Below are positions 1 to 10,646 of a stretch of DNA of 64,000 nt, one piece after another (the first letter of the stretch is position 1; every line of letters begins with the position of its first letter). The position numbers were made by a program, and so were the translations under genes. This stretch comes from Pezicula radicicola (taxonomy: Eukaryota; Ascomycota; Leotiomycetes; Helotiales; Dermateaceae): positions 186,001 through 250,000 of the forward strand of contig PDUO01000026.1 in assembly GCA_003008705.1 (NCBI GenBank). Direction: 5' to 3'. The notes under the pieces were generated by a model. The model saw only the letters and a program-made list of their open reading frames with translations. It was not told the DNA's origin and did no database searches.

Positions 1-81
1 CCCAATTTTGCCAACTTTCTCCGCGTCTCCATTCTCGGGCCCTGTGCATACAAAGAGCATACATACACCATCATCGCCATC

Positions 82-1343
82 ATGTCTGACGATGAAGCTG
101 ACCCTGATTTGCTGGCCTTTCTCCGCCAACACTTCTCTCAAGCCAAAGCCCCGGACGTAAAGCCTGAGATACATGTCCTGGAAGGAGCCGAGTATGTGTA
201 TGACAACTCAATCGACGTGGCTCTGGACTACAGGTCTACCAAAAATGCAGCCGCCATGATTTATGAACAGATGCAAAAGAAAGAGTACTCAACCAAAACC
301 TGGTCATCACATGAGCTTCACCCGAAGGCCAAGGATGAGAGCACCGTAGACTTCATATTCACCATGGATTTGTTGAACTTTTCTTTCTGGTCCGAGAAGA
401 GCGACGAGGAGCGTTTTGCCATTGAATACGAAGACAAGAAGTGGACTGGCTATTGGTCTTTGGTTGCTGCTCTTCAGCGTGCTCTTGAAGAAGGTTAGAT
501 CACGAGGAGAAGCCCTACAGTCCGCAGGAGCTCATATCTTGTTTGCCAACAGGTATTCCCATTACTTCCTCAGACTTCTGGCAAAATGAAGATGAGTGTA
601 CCGAGGAGGTCTTGAAACATGTCTTCAGAAGTTGCACGGATGAAGAAATTCCCATGTTTAAGGAAAGAATGGCTTGCCTTCGCGAGGCTGGACAAGTCCT
701 TTATGAGGTAAGCATGCAAAAGCCATCCGTCAAGGGGCAAGGCTCTCAGCTGATCATTTTTCAGAAATACAAATGCAGCTTTACAAATTGCATAGAAGAA
801 GCCAATCACTCGGCAGCGGCATTGGTTAATCTGCTGGCAGATAATTTCCCATGTTTCAACGATGTTGTTCGGTTTGAAAATCGCAAAAACGTGAGACTAC
901 TCAAACGAGCACAAATTTGCGTAGCAGATCTTTGGGCTGCCTTCGAGGGCGAAAGTTTCGGAGAGTTTGATGATATCGACAAGATTACCATGTTTGCAGA
1001 TTATCGAGTTCCACAGATCCTTAACACTCTGGGATGTCTATGGTACAGCCCACTTCTTGACAATGCTATTCGAGCCAAGCAAATCATAGAGAGCGGTCAC
1101 ACGTGGGAGATTCAGATGAGAGGTGAGTGAGCTACTTTCCATGGAGGCTGTACAACTTACAATTTGCCAGGTTGCAGTATATGGTGTGTCGAGTTGATTC
1201 GGAGAGACATTCTGAGGAGCCACCCGGAGGCGAAGATCAACGCGATATTGATAGACTTCTTTCTCTATGATACCATGAAAGAACGGGAAGCGGCTGGACA
1301 TGAAGAGATACCCCATCATAGAACACGGAGCATCTGGTACTGA
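82..1343 (+). CDS. QNG1: Queuosine 5'-phosphate N-glycosylase (queuosine salvage protein, DUF2419)
   Basis: Predicted to release queuine base from queuosine 5'-monophosphate so that an organism unable to make queuine can modify tRNA (known role of the Q-salvage/DUF2419 family). Four exons join in frame (82-493, 553-707, 765-1122, 1171-1343), giving 365 residues, a normal family length. Introns of 59, 57 and 48 bases have GT/AG ends; the 57-base one is a multiple of three, so the frame also stays open if it is retained. Family hallmarks are visible: VFRSCTDEEIPMFKER near the middle, then NCIEEANHSAAALV, then the active-site region FADYRVPQ with its conserved Asp, and the C-terminal SIWCVELIRRDI block. 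The start has ATCATG context and the expected short acidic N-terminus. Only 81 bases of upstream sequence are in the window. Confident assignment. Confidence 0.9.
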
Positions 1344-1766
1344 GCTCCGGATCAAAGAATAGAACCCTATTTATCACATTAGGATACGGAAACCATTCAA
1401 ATTGACGCGAACTGCCCTTGTCAGTAGATGAGCTTGTCTGGCTGGGTTTCTGAGTCTTGATCAAGACATCCACTCCATTAGGTGGACCTGTTCAAGCACT
1501 GGGTTCGATTTCGATAGGTATTTGCTAAAGGATCTGGAACATAGAAGCTGCTTACATATCTAAAGGAGTTCTAGGAATAGTTAATGAATAAGCTGTATTG
1601 GATTATCAGAAGGCTACTTCGCCTGACTGTTTTATCGTGGAACTTCAGCGTTTGCCAGAAACCAACACAACAACAAAGAAACAAGAAGACTGAATGACTT
1701 ATATTGAGAAGCTCTCTCGACCTCTTGTGCTTCTTACGTTTATACCAATATTCCTTATTTGCCAAC
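1344..1766. other. Intergenic, QNG1 3' side to kinase 5' side
   Basis: No supported gene. Short overlapping frames in several phases; one open frame (from 1704) runs into the downstream kinase and may be 5' leader or an N-terminal extension. Confidence 0.5.
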
Positions 1767-3260
1767 ATGAACATAATCACTCAAGCGAAAATGAAGTATC
1801 AGTGGGCTACGATCCAAAAGGAAGAGGAAGGCGCAGACATGTATCACGTTGGTGGTTTTCACCCAGTTCACCTTGGTCAAATTTATCACGGAAAATATGA
1901 AATTCTTCGAAACTTGGCTATGGGCGATTCTCTATGGTTTGGCTTGTCAAGGATCACTCGCAAGTCTCGGAATTTTTCTGTGCCTTTCAAAACCGAAGCT
2001 GACTGACAATAGAATCGATACATTCAGAGCTCTCAAATTTTGGAGTGCAGATTCTTATGGATCCAAAAAAGCCATGTTTGAGAAGAAGTTCTTGGTGTAT
2101 GTTTTCGCAGAGTCAATCTCTCCTATTTGAGCCTGGTTTTGCAACTGTCATATATCTTCCGAGACATGTCTCGCAGCTCCAGGAATTCCTTTACTCCCTG
2201 TGCTCTCTTATGATGATAACTACTGATTGTCTCTTTTAATAGCTACTTTAAAATGAAAAATCGCTGGGATAATCGCGAGAATATTTGGGAAGGCTACAAG
2301 TTCATCACGTTGCTCGTTGATGCATTTGAGCATCAGGGACCAAATGGACGGCATTTTTGCTTTGTTTTCGAAATCATGGGAGAGGCCCTTGCAACATTTC
2401 ATAAAAGGTTTAATGGCAACCAAGTCCTAAATGGTGTGATGCGACGATTCACCAAGCAGCTTCTGCTGGCCCTCGACTATGCACATGATTTGGGTGTGAT
2501 ACACACAAGTACAGTAGTCCCTACTAAATGAAATAGGTCTGTTCATTTATCTTACTGACAACTTCTAGATATCGAACCGAAAAATATACGTATAAAAATC
2601 AAAAATGTGTCAAAGATCATTGATAAGTATCTCGAGAATAACCCAGAAAGTCCTGCTGCAAGACATCCATCAACACCTTCTTGGATGATTCGGTCACAGT
2701 CCCTTAAGGACTGGTATATCGGGGATACATTTGAGCCTAACGATTTCGATATCGCACTTGGCAATTGGGGTATGGCAAGATGGATCAACAACTATTCACT
2801 CAACTCAATACAGCCCCTATCGCTCCGCTCACCGGAAGTTCTTATCGGAGCCCCATGGGGGCCCTCAACTGATCTCTGGAACCTCGGGGCCATCATGCTA
2901 GAAATTTTCTGCGCATTTCGATTGCTCCGTGGTCGCGTGTCGGGCAGATATGAGCTTAAGCAACACCTCCTCGAGATCGTTGGTATGTTGGGCCCGTTTC
3001 CGAAGAAGTTTCTCGCAAAGGGAAATCCAGCGTTGGTCAAGGAGTATTTTGATAATGGTGGGAATATCAAGGATGCTCCACCTCTCTATAGGATGCCTTT
3101 TGAAGTTGCACAATGTTTCGCAACCCTCGATCCGGAAGCTAAGAAAAAGTTCGTGGGCTTCTTACGAGCTTTGATGAAGATTAATCCTGAAGAGAGGAAG
3201 ACTGCGATGGAATTACCTGCGGAACCTTGGGTGACATTCGATCAAAAGCGAAGGATTTAG
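1767..3260 (+). CDS. SRPK-like protein kinase, probable pseudokinase
   Basis: Resembles fungal SR-protein-kinase-like (SRPK/CMGC) proteins. The N-terminus carries the SRPK signature YHVGGFHPVHLGQIYHGKYE, followed by a glycine loop reading LAMGDSLWFG. An intron (1964-2027) leads to the beta-3 lysine in KALKFW. One or more introns of uncertain position lie between about 2090 and 2240. The next block has FEHQGPNGRHFCFVFEIMGE, then an intron at 2509-2568 inside the catalytic loop. Spliced, the loop reads VIHTNIEPKNI, so the HRD-type Asp is Asn; the DFG position reads NWG in ALGNWGMARW. The APE-like RSPEVLIGAPWG and the C-lobe are intact to the stop. Loss of both catalytic acids suggests an inactive scaffold or a decaying copy. 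Start is uncertain (ATG 1767 or 1791, or 1704 in the same frame). Confidence 0.75.
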
Positions 3261-4040
3261 GACCGAACTGCATAGCCATTTGCTATCTGAAATCCTATGG
3301 ACTGAACGACATATTTGCAACACGCTGTTAGAATTTGAGGAGAGGACTTTTGGTTGCGGCTATCCTTGTCTTTGATTCTTCCATATAATGATGCAGAAAC
3401 AGAGATGCTAGGCACTCAAAATGATCAACTGACTTCGGTCATTCCTTCGCTTCATGTTTTGTTGTTACCAAATCATACTTTCTGCAGATGTGCGGTTTCG
3501 ACGGGATCATCAACCATGTTTCGAGGACCTCATACCACAATCCCAAAGAATGTCACCCTTCAGCACCGGAAAAGGTCACCTCGGTTTGGAATCGGGGTGT
3601 CCAAAAACAATCCAAGCATCCTTCCCGCACCATCTCGTAGATCATACGGCAAAACTGCAGAGAACGGAGATTTGAGAATATAGGGCCATCTTCTCCCCGA
3701 CTTCCGACCTGTCGCTTGGACTCAAAACGGACATCAGACGTTTCACAAGACACCTCGCTTAGCCTGACAGGCATGCGCACCCGGCGGCTCCAAAGTCATC
3801 TGAAGTTTTTGAGCGCCGAACAATAATTTCCCCATACACTTTCTCAAGTATAAGATCTTCATGATCTCTCTTTCCCATCTTCTCTTATTTTTAACCTTCA
3901 TTCACTTATTATTTACATTCTTTGAGCGCTGGTCGATCATTCTTTTCACTTTACCCTCGTTTAATAAACCCAGCCAACTCACTCTTTCAAATCACATTAC
4001 TATCCATTACTACCAAACCTCTTTCCAATAAACCACAATC
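3261..4040. other. Intergenic; pyrimidine-rich leader of the next gene
   Basis: No supported gene; the open frames at 3354-3780 overlap on both strands and match nothing I recognise. About 3840-4040 is T/C-rich, as in fungal promoters and 5' leaders, ending in CAATCATG at the downstream start. Confidence 0.5.
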
Positions 4041-4584
4041 ATGAAATCATACACCTCAATTCTCTTCCTGGCACTCTTCGCCACAGCCAATGCCTCCGTT
4101 CTCAGCACCACCAACATCGCAACCGTCCTAGCAGGAGTCACAGCCCCAAGTGCACTCACCATCCCCGCCGACGCCATGGCAGCAATCGCAAAACTAGGTA
4201 CGGGAGGAGCAAACGCTTCAACTTTAACAGCTGCCGACAAAGCTGCAATTTCATCTTGTACCTCTACTGCTCAAGCAAATAATACTGCTAGTAAAGCCAA
4301 TCTATCTGATGGTACTGGAAGTGCTGGGGCTATTGCTTTGTAAGGAATTTCTTGCTCTAATTAGCACCTATGTTGAATACTAATTCGCATATTTTTGTAG
4401 TGTTACGAATAAGATCTCGACACATGCTTGTGAGAGTGCAGGTCAACAAATCTCTTTGGCGACTGGTGGTGCTGGTGGTTCTGATACTGCCATCAATCTT
4501 TTGATCTCGAATGTGGGAGTCTTGAATGTTAATACTGATAAGGCTGGTATCACTTCTAAGCGAGCTGAAGTGTTTAGAGCTTGA
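4041..4584 (+). CDS. Small secreted protein, Ala/Thr/Ser-rich
   Basis: Two exons (4041-4339, 4401-4584) joined by a 61-base intron give a 160-residue protein. The first 18 or so residues form a clear signal peptide (MKSYTSILFLALFATANAS). The mature part is rich in Ala, Thr, Ser and Gly, contains only two cysteines (SSCTS, HACES) that could form one disulfide, and ends in SKRAEVFRA with a Lys-Arg pair that a Kex2-type protease could cut. I recognise no domain. Size and secretion fit a cell-wall protein or effector-like protein, but function is unknown. It faces a second small secreted gene 3' to 3' (5200-5736, minus strand). Confidence 0.75.
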
Positions 4585-5199
4585 GTTCTGCTTGCTTTTA
4601 TTGGTGTGGGGTTTTGGCAGTTTTTGGTAATGGAGATATTTTTTGACTTTGAGTTTATGATGTGATGATGTGATGTGATCCTTTTGAGAGAAAGGACGCC
4701 CTTGTGTAATGTATGATGGGCTCAAGATTGTTTGAAACGGCTTATGAGTTAGACGTTTTGTGGAATTGTGCTTTTTGTGCAGGGCTTAAAGGTATGTTTA
4801 TAAAGGACTACATGAAAGCAGCTTGTGTTACGATTTTGTGATTCGGGCAAATGAATTGATTTGAGCAACTTAGCACTGCTCAGCTAGAGAGATATAGAAT
4901 TACTCGATTCATCAGCTCGTCGGGATAGTTCTATGAGGAGAACGATGCGTAAGTTAGCAATGTGTTGAGTGATAGTTGCCGATTCAACGAAGATCTAATG
5001 GAAGCAAGTGATATAGGAGAAACTGTAGTTTTCTCACAACTTAAGTCGCAACAGTAATCGGATTAAAAACTTTCCCGTAGTACTTCAATCCCATTTAAAG
5101 TGCTATGTATATCTCTAGATCTTCTTCCCATTATAGCAACTTGATCTCACCAAAGACGCATTACTACGCGGGGAAAAAAAAACAGAAATCCACTAGGTA
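4585..5199. other. Convergent intergenic between two secreted-protein genes
   Basis: No gene seen. Holds the 3' ends of the two flanking convergent genes, with AT-rich stretches and an A-run near 5174. Confidence 0.5.
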
Positions 5200-5736
5200 C
5201 TATGAGAATCCATTCCTCTGACAAGTAGCACCCTGACCCAAAAGCTGCACAAAATCGGCCACATTTATTAAAGTCGTCCCAGCTGGTATAGGTACAGGTA
5301 AAGGAGGTACAGCACCACCCGAACAATCCGGGTTTCTTTTCTCTTAATCAGCAAAAATCCCACACATTCATAACCAAAGACAAAATTGACATCACTTACG
5401 GATTATTGTAACAAGTCGTTGATCTACAAAAGACTGCCATTTCTGCCAGCATACCTTGGTATGAGTAAGGATAGCATTTATCGAAGGAGAACGTAATATT
5501 GAGACTCATAGTATCATTGCAGTATTTGACGCCGACGTACTTCTTTGTATTAGCAATAGTGGTGTTTAGAGGAATGGTTTGAGTAAATTTACGGTATTTT
5601 TATCTGGGTTATTCTTGCAAAGTTCATAGAGGACTAGATATTCGCCGACGATAGGAACAGGGGTTGGGATGGCTGGTAGAGAAATATGGGCTGTTGCCAA
5701 AGCGAAGATTGAGGCGAGAGGAAATAGGAATTTCAT
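5200..5736 (-). CDS. Small secreted cysteine-rich protein (three short exons)
   Basis: Found by translating the minus strand across introns; each exon is short. Exons 5736-5593, 5542-5400 and 5335-5200 join in frame through a 50-base and a 64-base intron (donors GTAAAT and GTAAGT) to 140 residues ending in TAG. Residues 1-17 (MKFLFPLASIFALATAH) form a signal peptide. The mature chain has seven cysteines (in ELCKN, KYCND, DKCYP, VFCRS, TTCYN, PDCSG, ATCQR) and a Pro-rich linker PPLPVPIP. No domain recognised. A TATAAATA box lies about 100 bases upstream. The 50-base first intron, with its branch site close to the acceptor, is the weakest part of the model; without it an in-frame TAA truncates the protein. 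Effector-like in size and cysteine content only. Confidence 0.65.
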
Positions 5737-5834
5737 CTTTGAAATCTGAAGTTATTGTTTTTCTGAAAATAGTGTCTCTTCTTGTATTGATTTTTGAGTG
5801 AATGAATTACTCCTGGGGTTGGCAGTTCATCTAT

Positions 5835-5842
5835 TATTTATA
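5835..5842 (-). promoter_or_regulatory. TATA box of the small cysteine-rich secreted gene
   Basis: Reads TATAAATA on the minus strand, about 100 bases upstream of the ATG at 5736. The position fits a fungal TATA element. Confidence 0.5.
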
Positions 5843-6864
5843 CATTTGGTGTACAACGTAACACGAAGGTAACACGAAGAATTGGTGGAATGCTGACTTC
5901 GTTAAATCAAAACTAAGTATCAGCCTATGACGTTCTAGTAATACCTCACAAACTCAGCGCAAGAAGAGTTTGTAGCTTTCAAGAATGGATCGGCGACACC
6001 GAGTATTGACTGTAATACAAAGAGGACTGAATCCTGCAAATGACGTAGCAATTGGTCCGGATACAAATATGTGTACGAAGTAGAGGCCTTGAACTATTAT
6101 TTATGCAATGCTCAGTGGCTTTAAACCCATCGTCGTACATATTTCTAAGGCTATAGCTATTCTTTATTAGAATGCTTTAGAAGTATGTGATTAAGCCAAG
6201 TGATTTATTTACTTCATTTGAGTAACTGATTCGACTAAAGTTGTAACACTCATATGTGAATCTTACCGTTGTCGGTAAAAAAAAAACAAGGTTATTTCTG
6301 TACTAAGTCATGATTTGGCTTGTTGAACAACCATCCAATTCCAACTTACTCTTCTGTCTGTTCAAGCGCTATGACATACAGAAAGCAGTAACGAAACACT
6401 TCATTTGAAGTTGAACTTGGCTTCGTTAGCGTGCATCGGCAATCTAACTACTACTCTCTACAACATAAGCACATGCTATGTGGTGCAATACTGAAAGAGA
6501 AAATGGGTTTTGTATTCTCTGTACCGAGCAAGAGTGCCGACATGAATTTTTGAGATAACCGAATCGGTCTAAAGTGTAAGGGGGGTTGATCACATGATGG
6601 AACCAGCATAATGTACCTGCCAAAATTGGTAGTATGATCCCACTTTTGGTCAAAAAAGATTGTCAAAAAACAAGGAATAGCGGAACAGCGGAGCGCCATC
6701 TTATCTTATCCATCCATAAATCATGCTTTTTGGATTACATCAACCCGGTGACCTTGCAGTAATCTTTGTGCCAAGATGTCGTTTTTTCTAGAAATTTTCA
6801 AGTACCGTATGCATAAGAGGACGTTAAATTCCTTGTCCACAGCTGTATATGACATACCTTCGAT
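5843..6864. other. Intergenic
   Basis: AT-rich, no supported gene. Two overlapping minus-strand frames at 6444-6699 have no start context, signal or recognisable motif. Confidence 0.45.
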
Positions 6865-7844
6865 ATGCCAGAGCTGGTAGAAAGAATAGCGGCTATACAA
6901 ACAGCACTACAGAATCTTCCAGAGGTAGAAATCACGGGACCCGGAACTCCCGTTCGACACAGTCTCGACCATCGATTCGATGCACTAGCTCCTGAGGTCG
7001 ACGCAGCACCCGTACCAACACCAGCCCAGGAGAAAGCAAATCCCTTGGAGACTATAGAGTCGCAATCAAATTCAAAATACTATGACAGCATAGCCGCTAA
7101 ATATGGGCTTGGGATTCTCGATGGAGAGAATTTTACCGAGTATACCGTATACAATGCTTTTATTACGAATTTACGCATCTGTCCTGTGGATCTAACTGAT
7201 ACTGGTCACTATTATTATGCGGAGCATCGCTCGTTTCTTCCACATGTTCCAGGTGTAATTTTGCGTCGTGGAACCGATAAAGATGGGAAAAGTTTGGCTG
7301 TTGCACACTTGCCGTTGACGGGGCAGAATAGTCTTGGTATTGGGGATTTTGAATCAAGGCCTCAGGAGATGATTTGGGAGAAGATGGGAAAGACTGGATT
7401 TTGGACGCATATGAAATATGAATTTCAGTATGAAATTCCGAGTGGAGAGAGGAGAACCTTCCATTGGATAAGAACAAGGAATAATCTGTTTGACGATCAA
7501 GGTGATCTAGTGCTAGTGGAGGACGGAAGGGAGGATCTGATCTTAGCTGAGTATCTGGGGAAGGGTGTACTGAAGTGGAAGAAACGAGGCAGGCTGCGGA
7601 TCAGGGTGGCAGAAGCTTTTGGCGACTTGTGGGAAGTGATGGTCTTGTTAAGTTGGGCTTCAGTTGTTGAGGTACGTCGTTTTGAAGTTGAAAGTCTCCA
7701 TTATTTGAAGGTTACATTAGCAAGGGGATGGACCTCATCATCTATCCTAGGAATCGACATTGCTGACTGAGTGTTCCAAAATAGTTATCAAGGCCGAGAG
7801 CAAGGACTAGGCGTTATTCGCCAACACATCTGATTGGGGTGTGA
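6865..7844 (+). CDS. Uncharacterised fungal protein
   Basis: A long open frame from ATG 6865. The N-terminal 70 residues are Pro/Ala-rich and probably disordered. From about residue 75 to 270 the chain looks folded, with SRPQEMIWEKMGKTGFWTH, a GERRTFHWIRTR block, an LKWKKRGRLRIR basic strand and a hydrophobic end (FGDLWEVMVLLSWASVVE). I do not recognise a named domain; the Trp-rich beta-strand pattern recalls other uncharacterised ascomycete proteins. Unspliced, the frame stops at 7770. A strong donor (GTACGT at 7672) with a GCTGAC branch and ATAG acceptor at 7784 instead gives a short basic tail ending at 7844, which I prefer because the hydrophobic segment then ends directly in basic residues. 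Function unknown. Confidence 0.6.
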
Positions 7845-8562
7845 TTCTGCATACATAATACAGCGTTGGTGTTCTAGGCCTGGGAGACATTTTTGTGGGT
7901 GTGTAAATAGACTTGTAGATATGACTCTTCACGGTTTATACGTTTCTAGATATGTGGTTAGTGCGGCTTGTACTGGAGGTACTTAATATGTCTATGCTTC
8001 GAGATCAATTCATTTAAATCTACTACGTATCGAGTATTCGCGACATTGATTGGGTTTGAACATTTTGAGCAGTTACATAACTTACCGAAAACTAAAGCCC
8101 ATCCTTTTTAACCTTAAGACACGTCCAATACCATCAACTCCTCTCCAATCACTTGCTTCTCAACTATCATCTTCGCACGTCGCTTAAATCCAAATTTCCA
8201 TCCGATCTTCCACCAGAACAAATTCTTTTGCTCTCCATCCTCTCGTCCTAAACACTATCATCTTTTCTTCTCAACCGGTTGGGGCATACTCACTTTTCAA
8301 ATAAATCAAATCTACCTTTCAATCTACAAAAAGCACCATCTATCCCATCGTCTATGAGGACCTCGATTCTTCATCAAGTCAATCCACAGCATTGAAGATT
8401 CTTTCAAGCTTATGCCTCTCTACTGATCCTTCACCTTTCAACTACTTAGTACGTTCTCACTTCCAAAGCAATTTCAAACTTTCAGCTAATCTTCTATCAG
8501 ATAGAAGTTCAATTTGTTCCTCTCGGATCTACCAACTATCTCAGTTTTCAGAGACCGTCACA
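7845..8562. other. Intergenic and pyrimidine-rich 5' leader
   Basis: No gene. About 8100-8560 is C/T-rich, typical of a fungal 5' leader. The frame of the next gene is open back to 8392, but the ATG at 8563 (context CACAATG) is the better start. Confidence 0.5.
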
Positions 8563-10097
8563 ATGTTCAACCCAAGAAGACAACTATCGCCAAGCCCACC
8601 ACCCAAACGACAGAAGCTTTCACCTTCACTTCCCTTTTCTAATCAGCTTGTGGTCGATGACGTTCTTGAAAGCAATAAGAAAGATGACTCGATCATTGAC
8701 TCGCAGGAACTTGCAGAAACGACAGTTGAAAGCAATCCTGAGAGCCACGAGGTAAATACGGCTATGGTTGGACTGGAGCTTCTGGGTGACCCGACAGTGG
8801 AAAAGAATCCTGAGATCGAAAAGCAAAATGGCGCGGCAATTAACTTGCAGCATCTTGCTGACACGGAAGTTGGAAGCAATCATGAGGATGAAGAGGCAGA
8901 TGGTGATATGATTGAATTTGAGCTTCTAGAGGACATGGGAAGCAAAATTGAGAACCCCAGGACTGCAGAGGTAGGTGCAAGTCGCATTACCCTTCTTTTC
9001 AACTTTATTATCAACTTTGCTATTTCAATGATCTAACGGCTAACGAATGATAGCAACAGGAACCTCCCCCCACGGGTTCAATACAATCAGGTCACTATCT
9101 AAGCTGTGATTGGAGAGCCTTACGATCAAAATCATTTCATCAAGTCAACAAACGTCTTGACAAAGAACTACAAGATCCCATCTCATCACTTGAGTTGAAA
9201 CTCAACATAAACAGCGTCCAAAAGGACAAATGGGATTTTAAAGCCGCATCCAAGACAGCAGGAAGACAGAAAGATTCAAACCGCCCCAAGAATGCCAAAG
9301 AAGCCATGCGATATCTTGGTGGAGAAGAAGAAAACGTTCACCCCTGGGGTGGAAGGAACACTCCAATCCCAAAATATGTCCAAACTGATTTTAAGTCACC
9401 TTTTACACCATCACCAGAAGGCTTACTTATGAGAGTTTATGATGGAGAGAGCAAGGCAAAGATTAAGAGTATCAAAGGTGGCCTTATATCACAAGCATCA
9501 GTCTATCAGCTAAAGACCGCCAAACAACGTGAGCTCGCAGTACAAAGTCATGCAACTTGGGGCTCTCGCACAGCTTCACCTTTCATCTCAACTACCACCT
9601 CCCCAGACGAGATAGCCAATGTTCGATTTCATGGTCTCATGAAGAGAGCTCCGGTAGGTGAACCAATCGACATTAAATTCGTCATAGTCAACAGCCACGC
9701 ACGACTAGCCGCAGAAATGCCTCTTCTTCGAATGACGACGGAGCTCAAGCACTACAATGTACATACACCTTATGGAAACCGAAAGAATTACAAAAACTCC
9801 TTTTACGAAAATGAGCACTTGCTTCTTTTTAGAGCTACTGAGGATGAGATTGTCAGGGTCTGGGAATGGGATGAAATGGTGGAGTGGGCTAAAAAGAAGG
9901 GTTATAGATGTTATGACCGAGGTGATGACTTTGGAGTCAAGAAGTGGTTTGGACGTTGGTTCAAAGCTGTTGCTATCCCAGAGTTTAACGAACATGAGAA
10001 GCGAAGGAAGGAGAGAATCGCCGCCTTGGATTCTGGAAAGCAGATCGAGGAGAATATGAAGGTTGCAGAAGCAGTTCAGAAGCAAGCAGAGATTTAA
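8563..10097 (+). CDS. DUF7587-like protein with ADP-ribosyltransferase-like motifs
   Basis: Two exons (8563-8970, 9054-10097) around an 83-base intron encode 483 residues. The N-terminal 140 residues are acidic and repetitive (recurring ESN/ENP phrases) after a basic PPPKRQKLSPS patch that could be a nuclear signal. The folded part, roughly residues 215-430, matches what I know of the fungal DUF7587 domain: GLLMRVYDGESKAK, then SHATWGSRTASPFISTTTSP, then VKFVIVNSHARL-type strands (here IKFVIVNSHARL), then YENEHLLLFRATEDEIVRV. The order Arg on a first strand, a Ser-Thr-Thr strand, and a late Glu before a hydrophobic strand recalls the R-S-E layout of ADP-ribosyltransferases. That link is my inference. 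The last 45 residues are a charged helix. Target and activity unknown. Confidence 0.65.
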
Positions 10098-10646
10098 ATT
10101 AGTGAGGTTGTTTCTCCTATTACTGAGGTCGTGATGGTTTAGTGCGTTATAGCATGTGCCATAATGACTTTGGGAAACGAGGGAACGACTCTTCAAGATG
10201 GATAACTGAGGACTCATCAACTGGGGGATAGGCATACATTTGAAGCACCTTATTTCGGGTAGTTTCTTTCTTTCTTTTTTTCTTCAACACATAGCTCGCT
10301 TATGAGCAGCGTCATTTAGCATAGAATGGACAGGATCTCTCAACTCTCCGGAACCATGAACTTCAATGATCCTAAAATACAGTCTTAATCACCAAGGCTA
10401 TTGAGAAAAAAGATACGGAGATTAAAAGCTCTGAAAAAAGTATTCCTCGTCAGCTTAGTTTCTGGGCTTTTGAAAGCTGTTCTACTATATATCACAACAA
10501 CATGTCATTGCCAAAGCCTTACAAGTAAGCTAAGTTTATAATAATCTCTAATCCTACAATTGTATTTGTTCTTCAGTCCCAACCTCACTTTTCAACTCAA
10601 GAACCACAACAGCATACCATTCTCTAGCCACATGAAATTTAGATGT
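10098..10646. other. Convergent intergenic
   Basis: Shared 3' region of the DUF7587-like gene and the minus-strand kinase. No gene seen; one T-run near 10262-10283. Confidence 0.5.

Noticed and set aside
1440..1530. tRNA-like B-box resemblance (GGTTCGATTTC)
   Set aside because: No matching A-box, acceptor stem or cloverleaf could be formed.
3354..3683. 109-codon plus-strand frame before the secreted-protein gene
   Set aside because: Overlapping frames on both strands, no signal peptide or domain.
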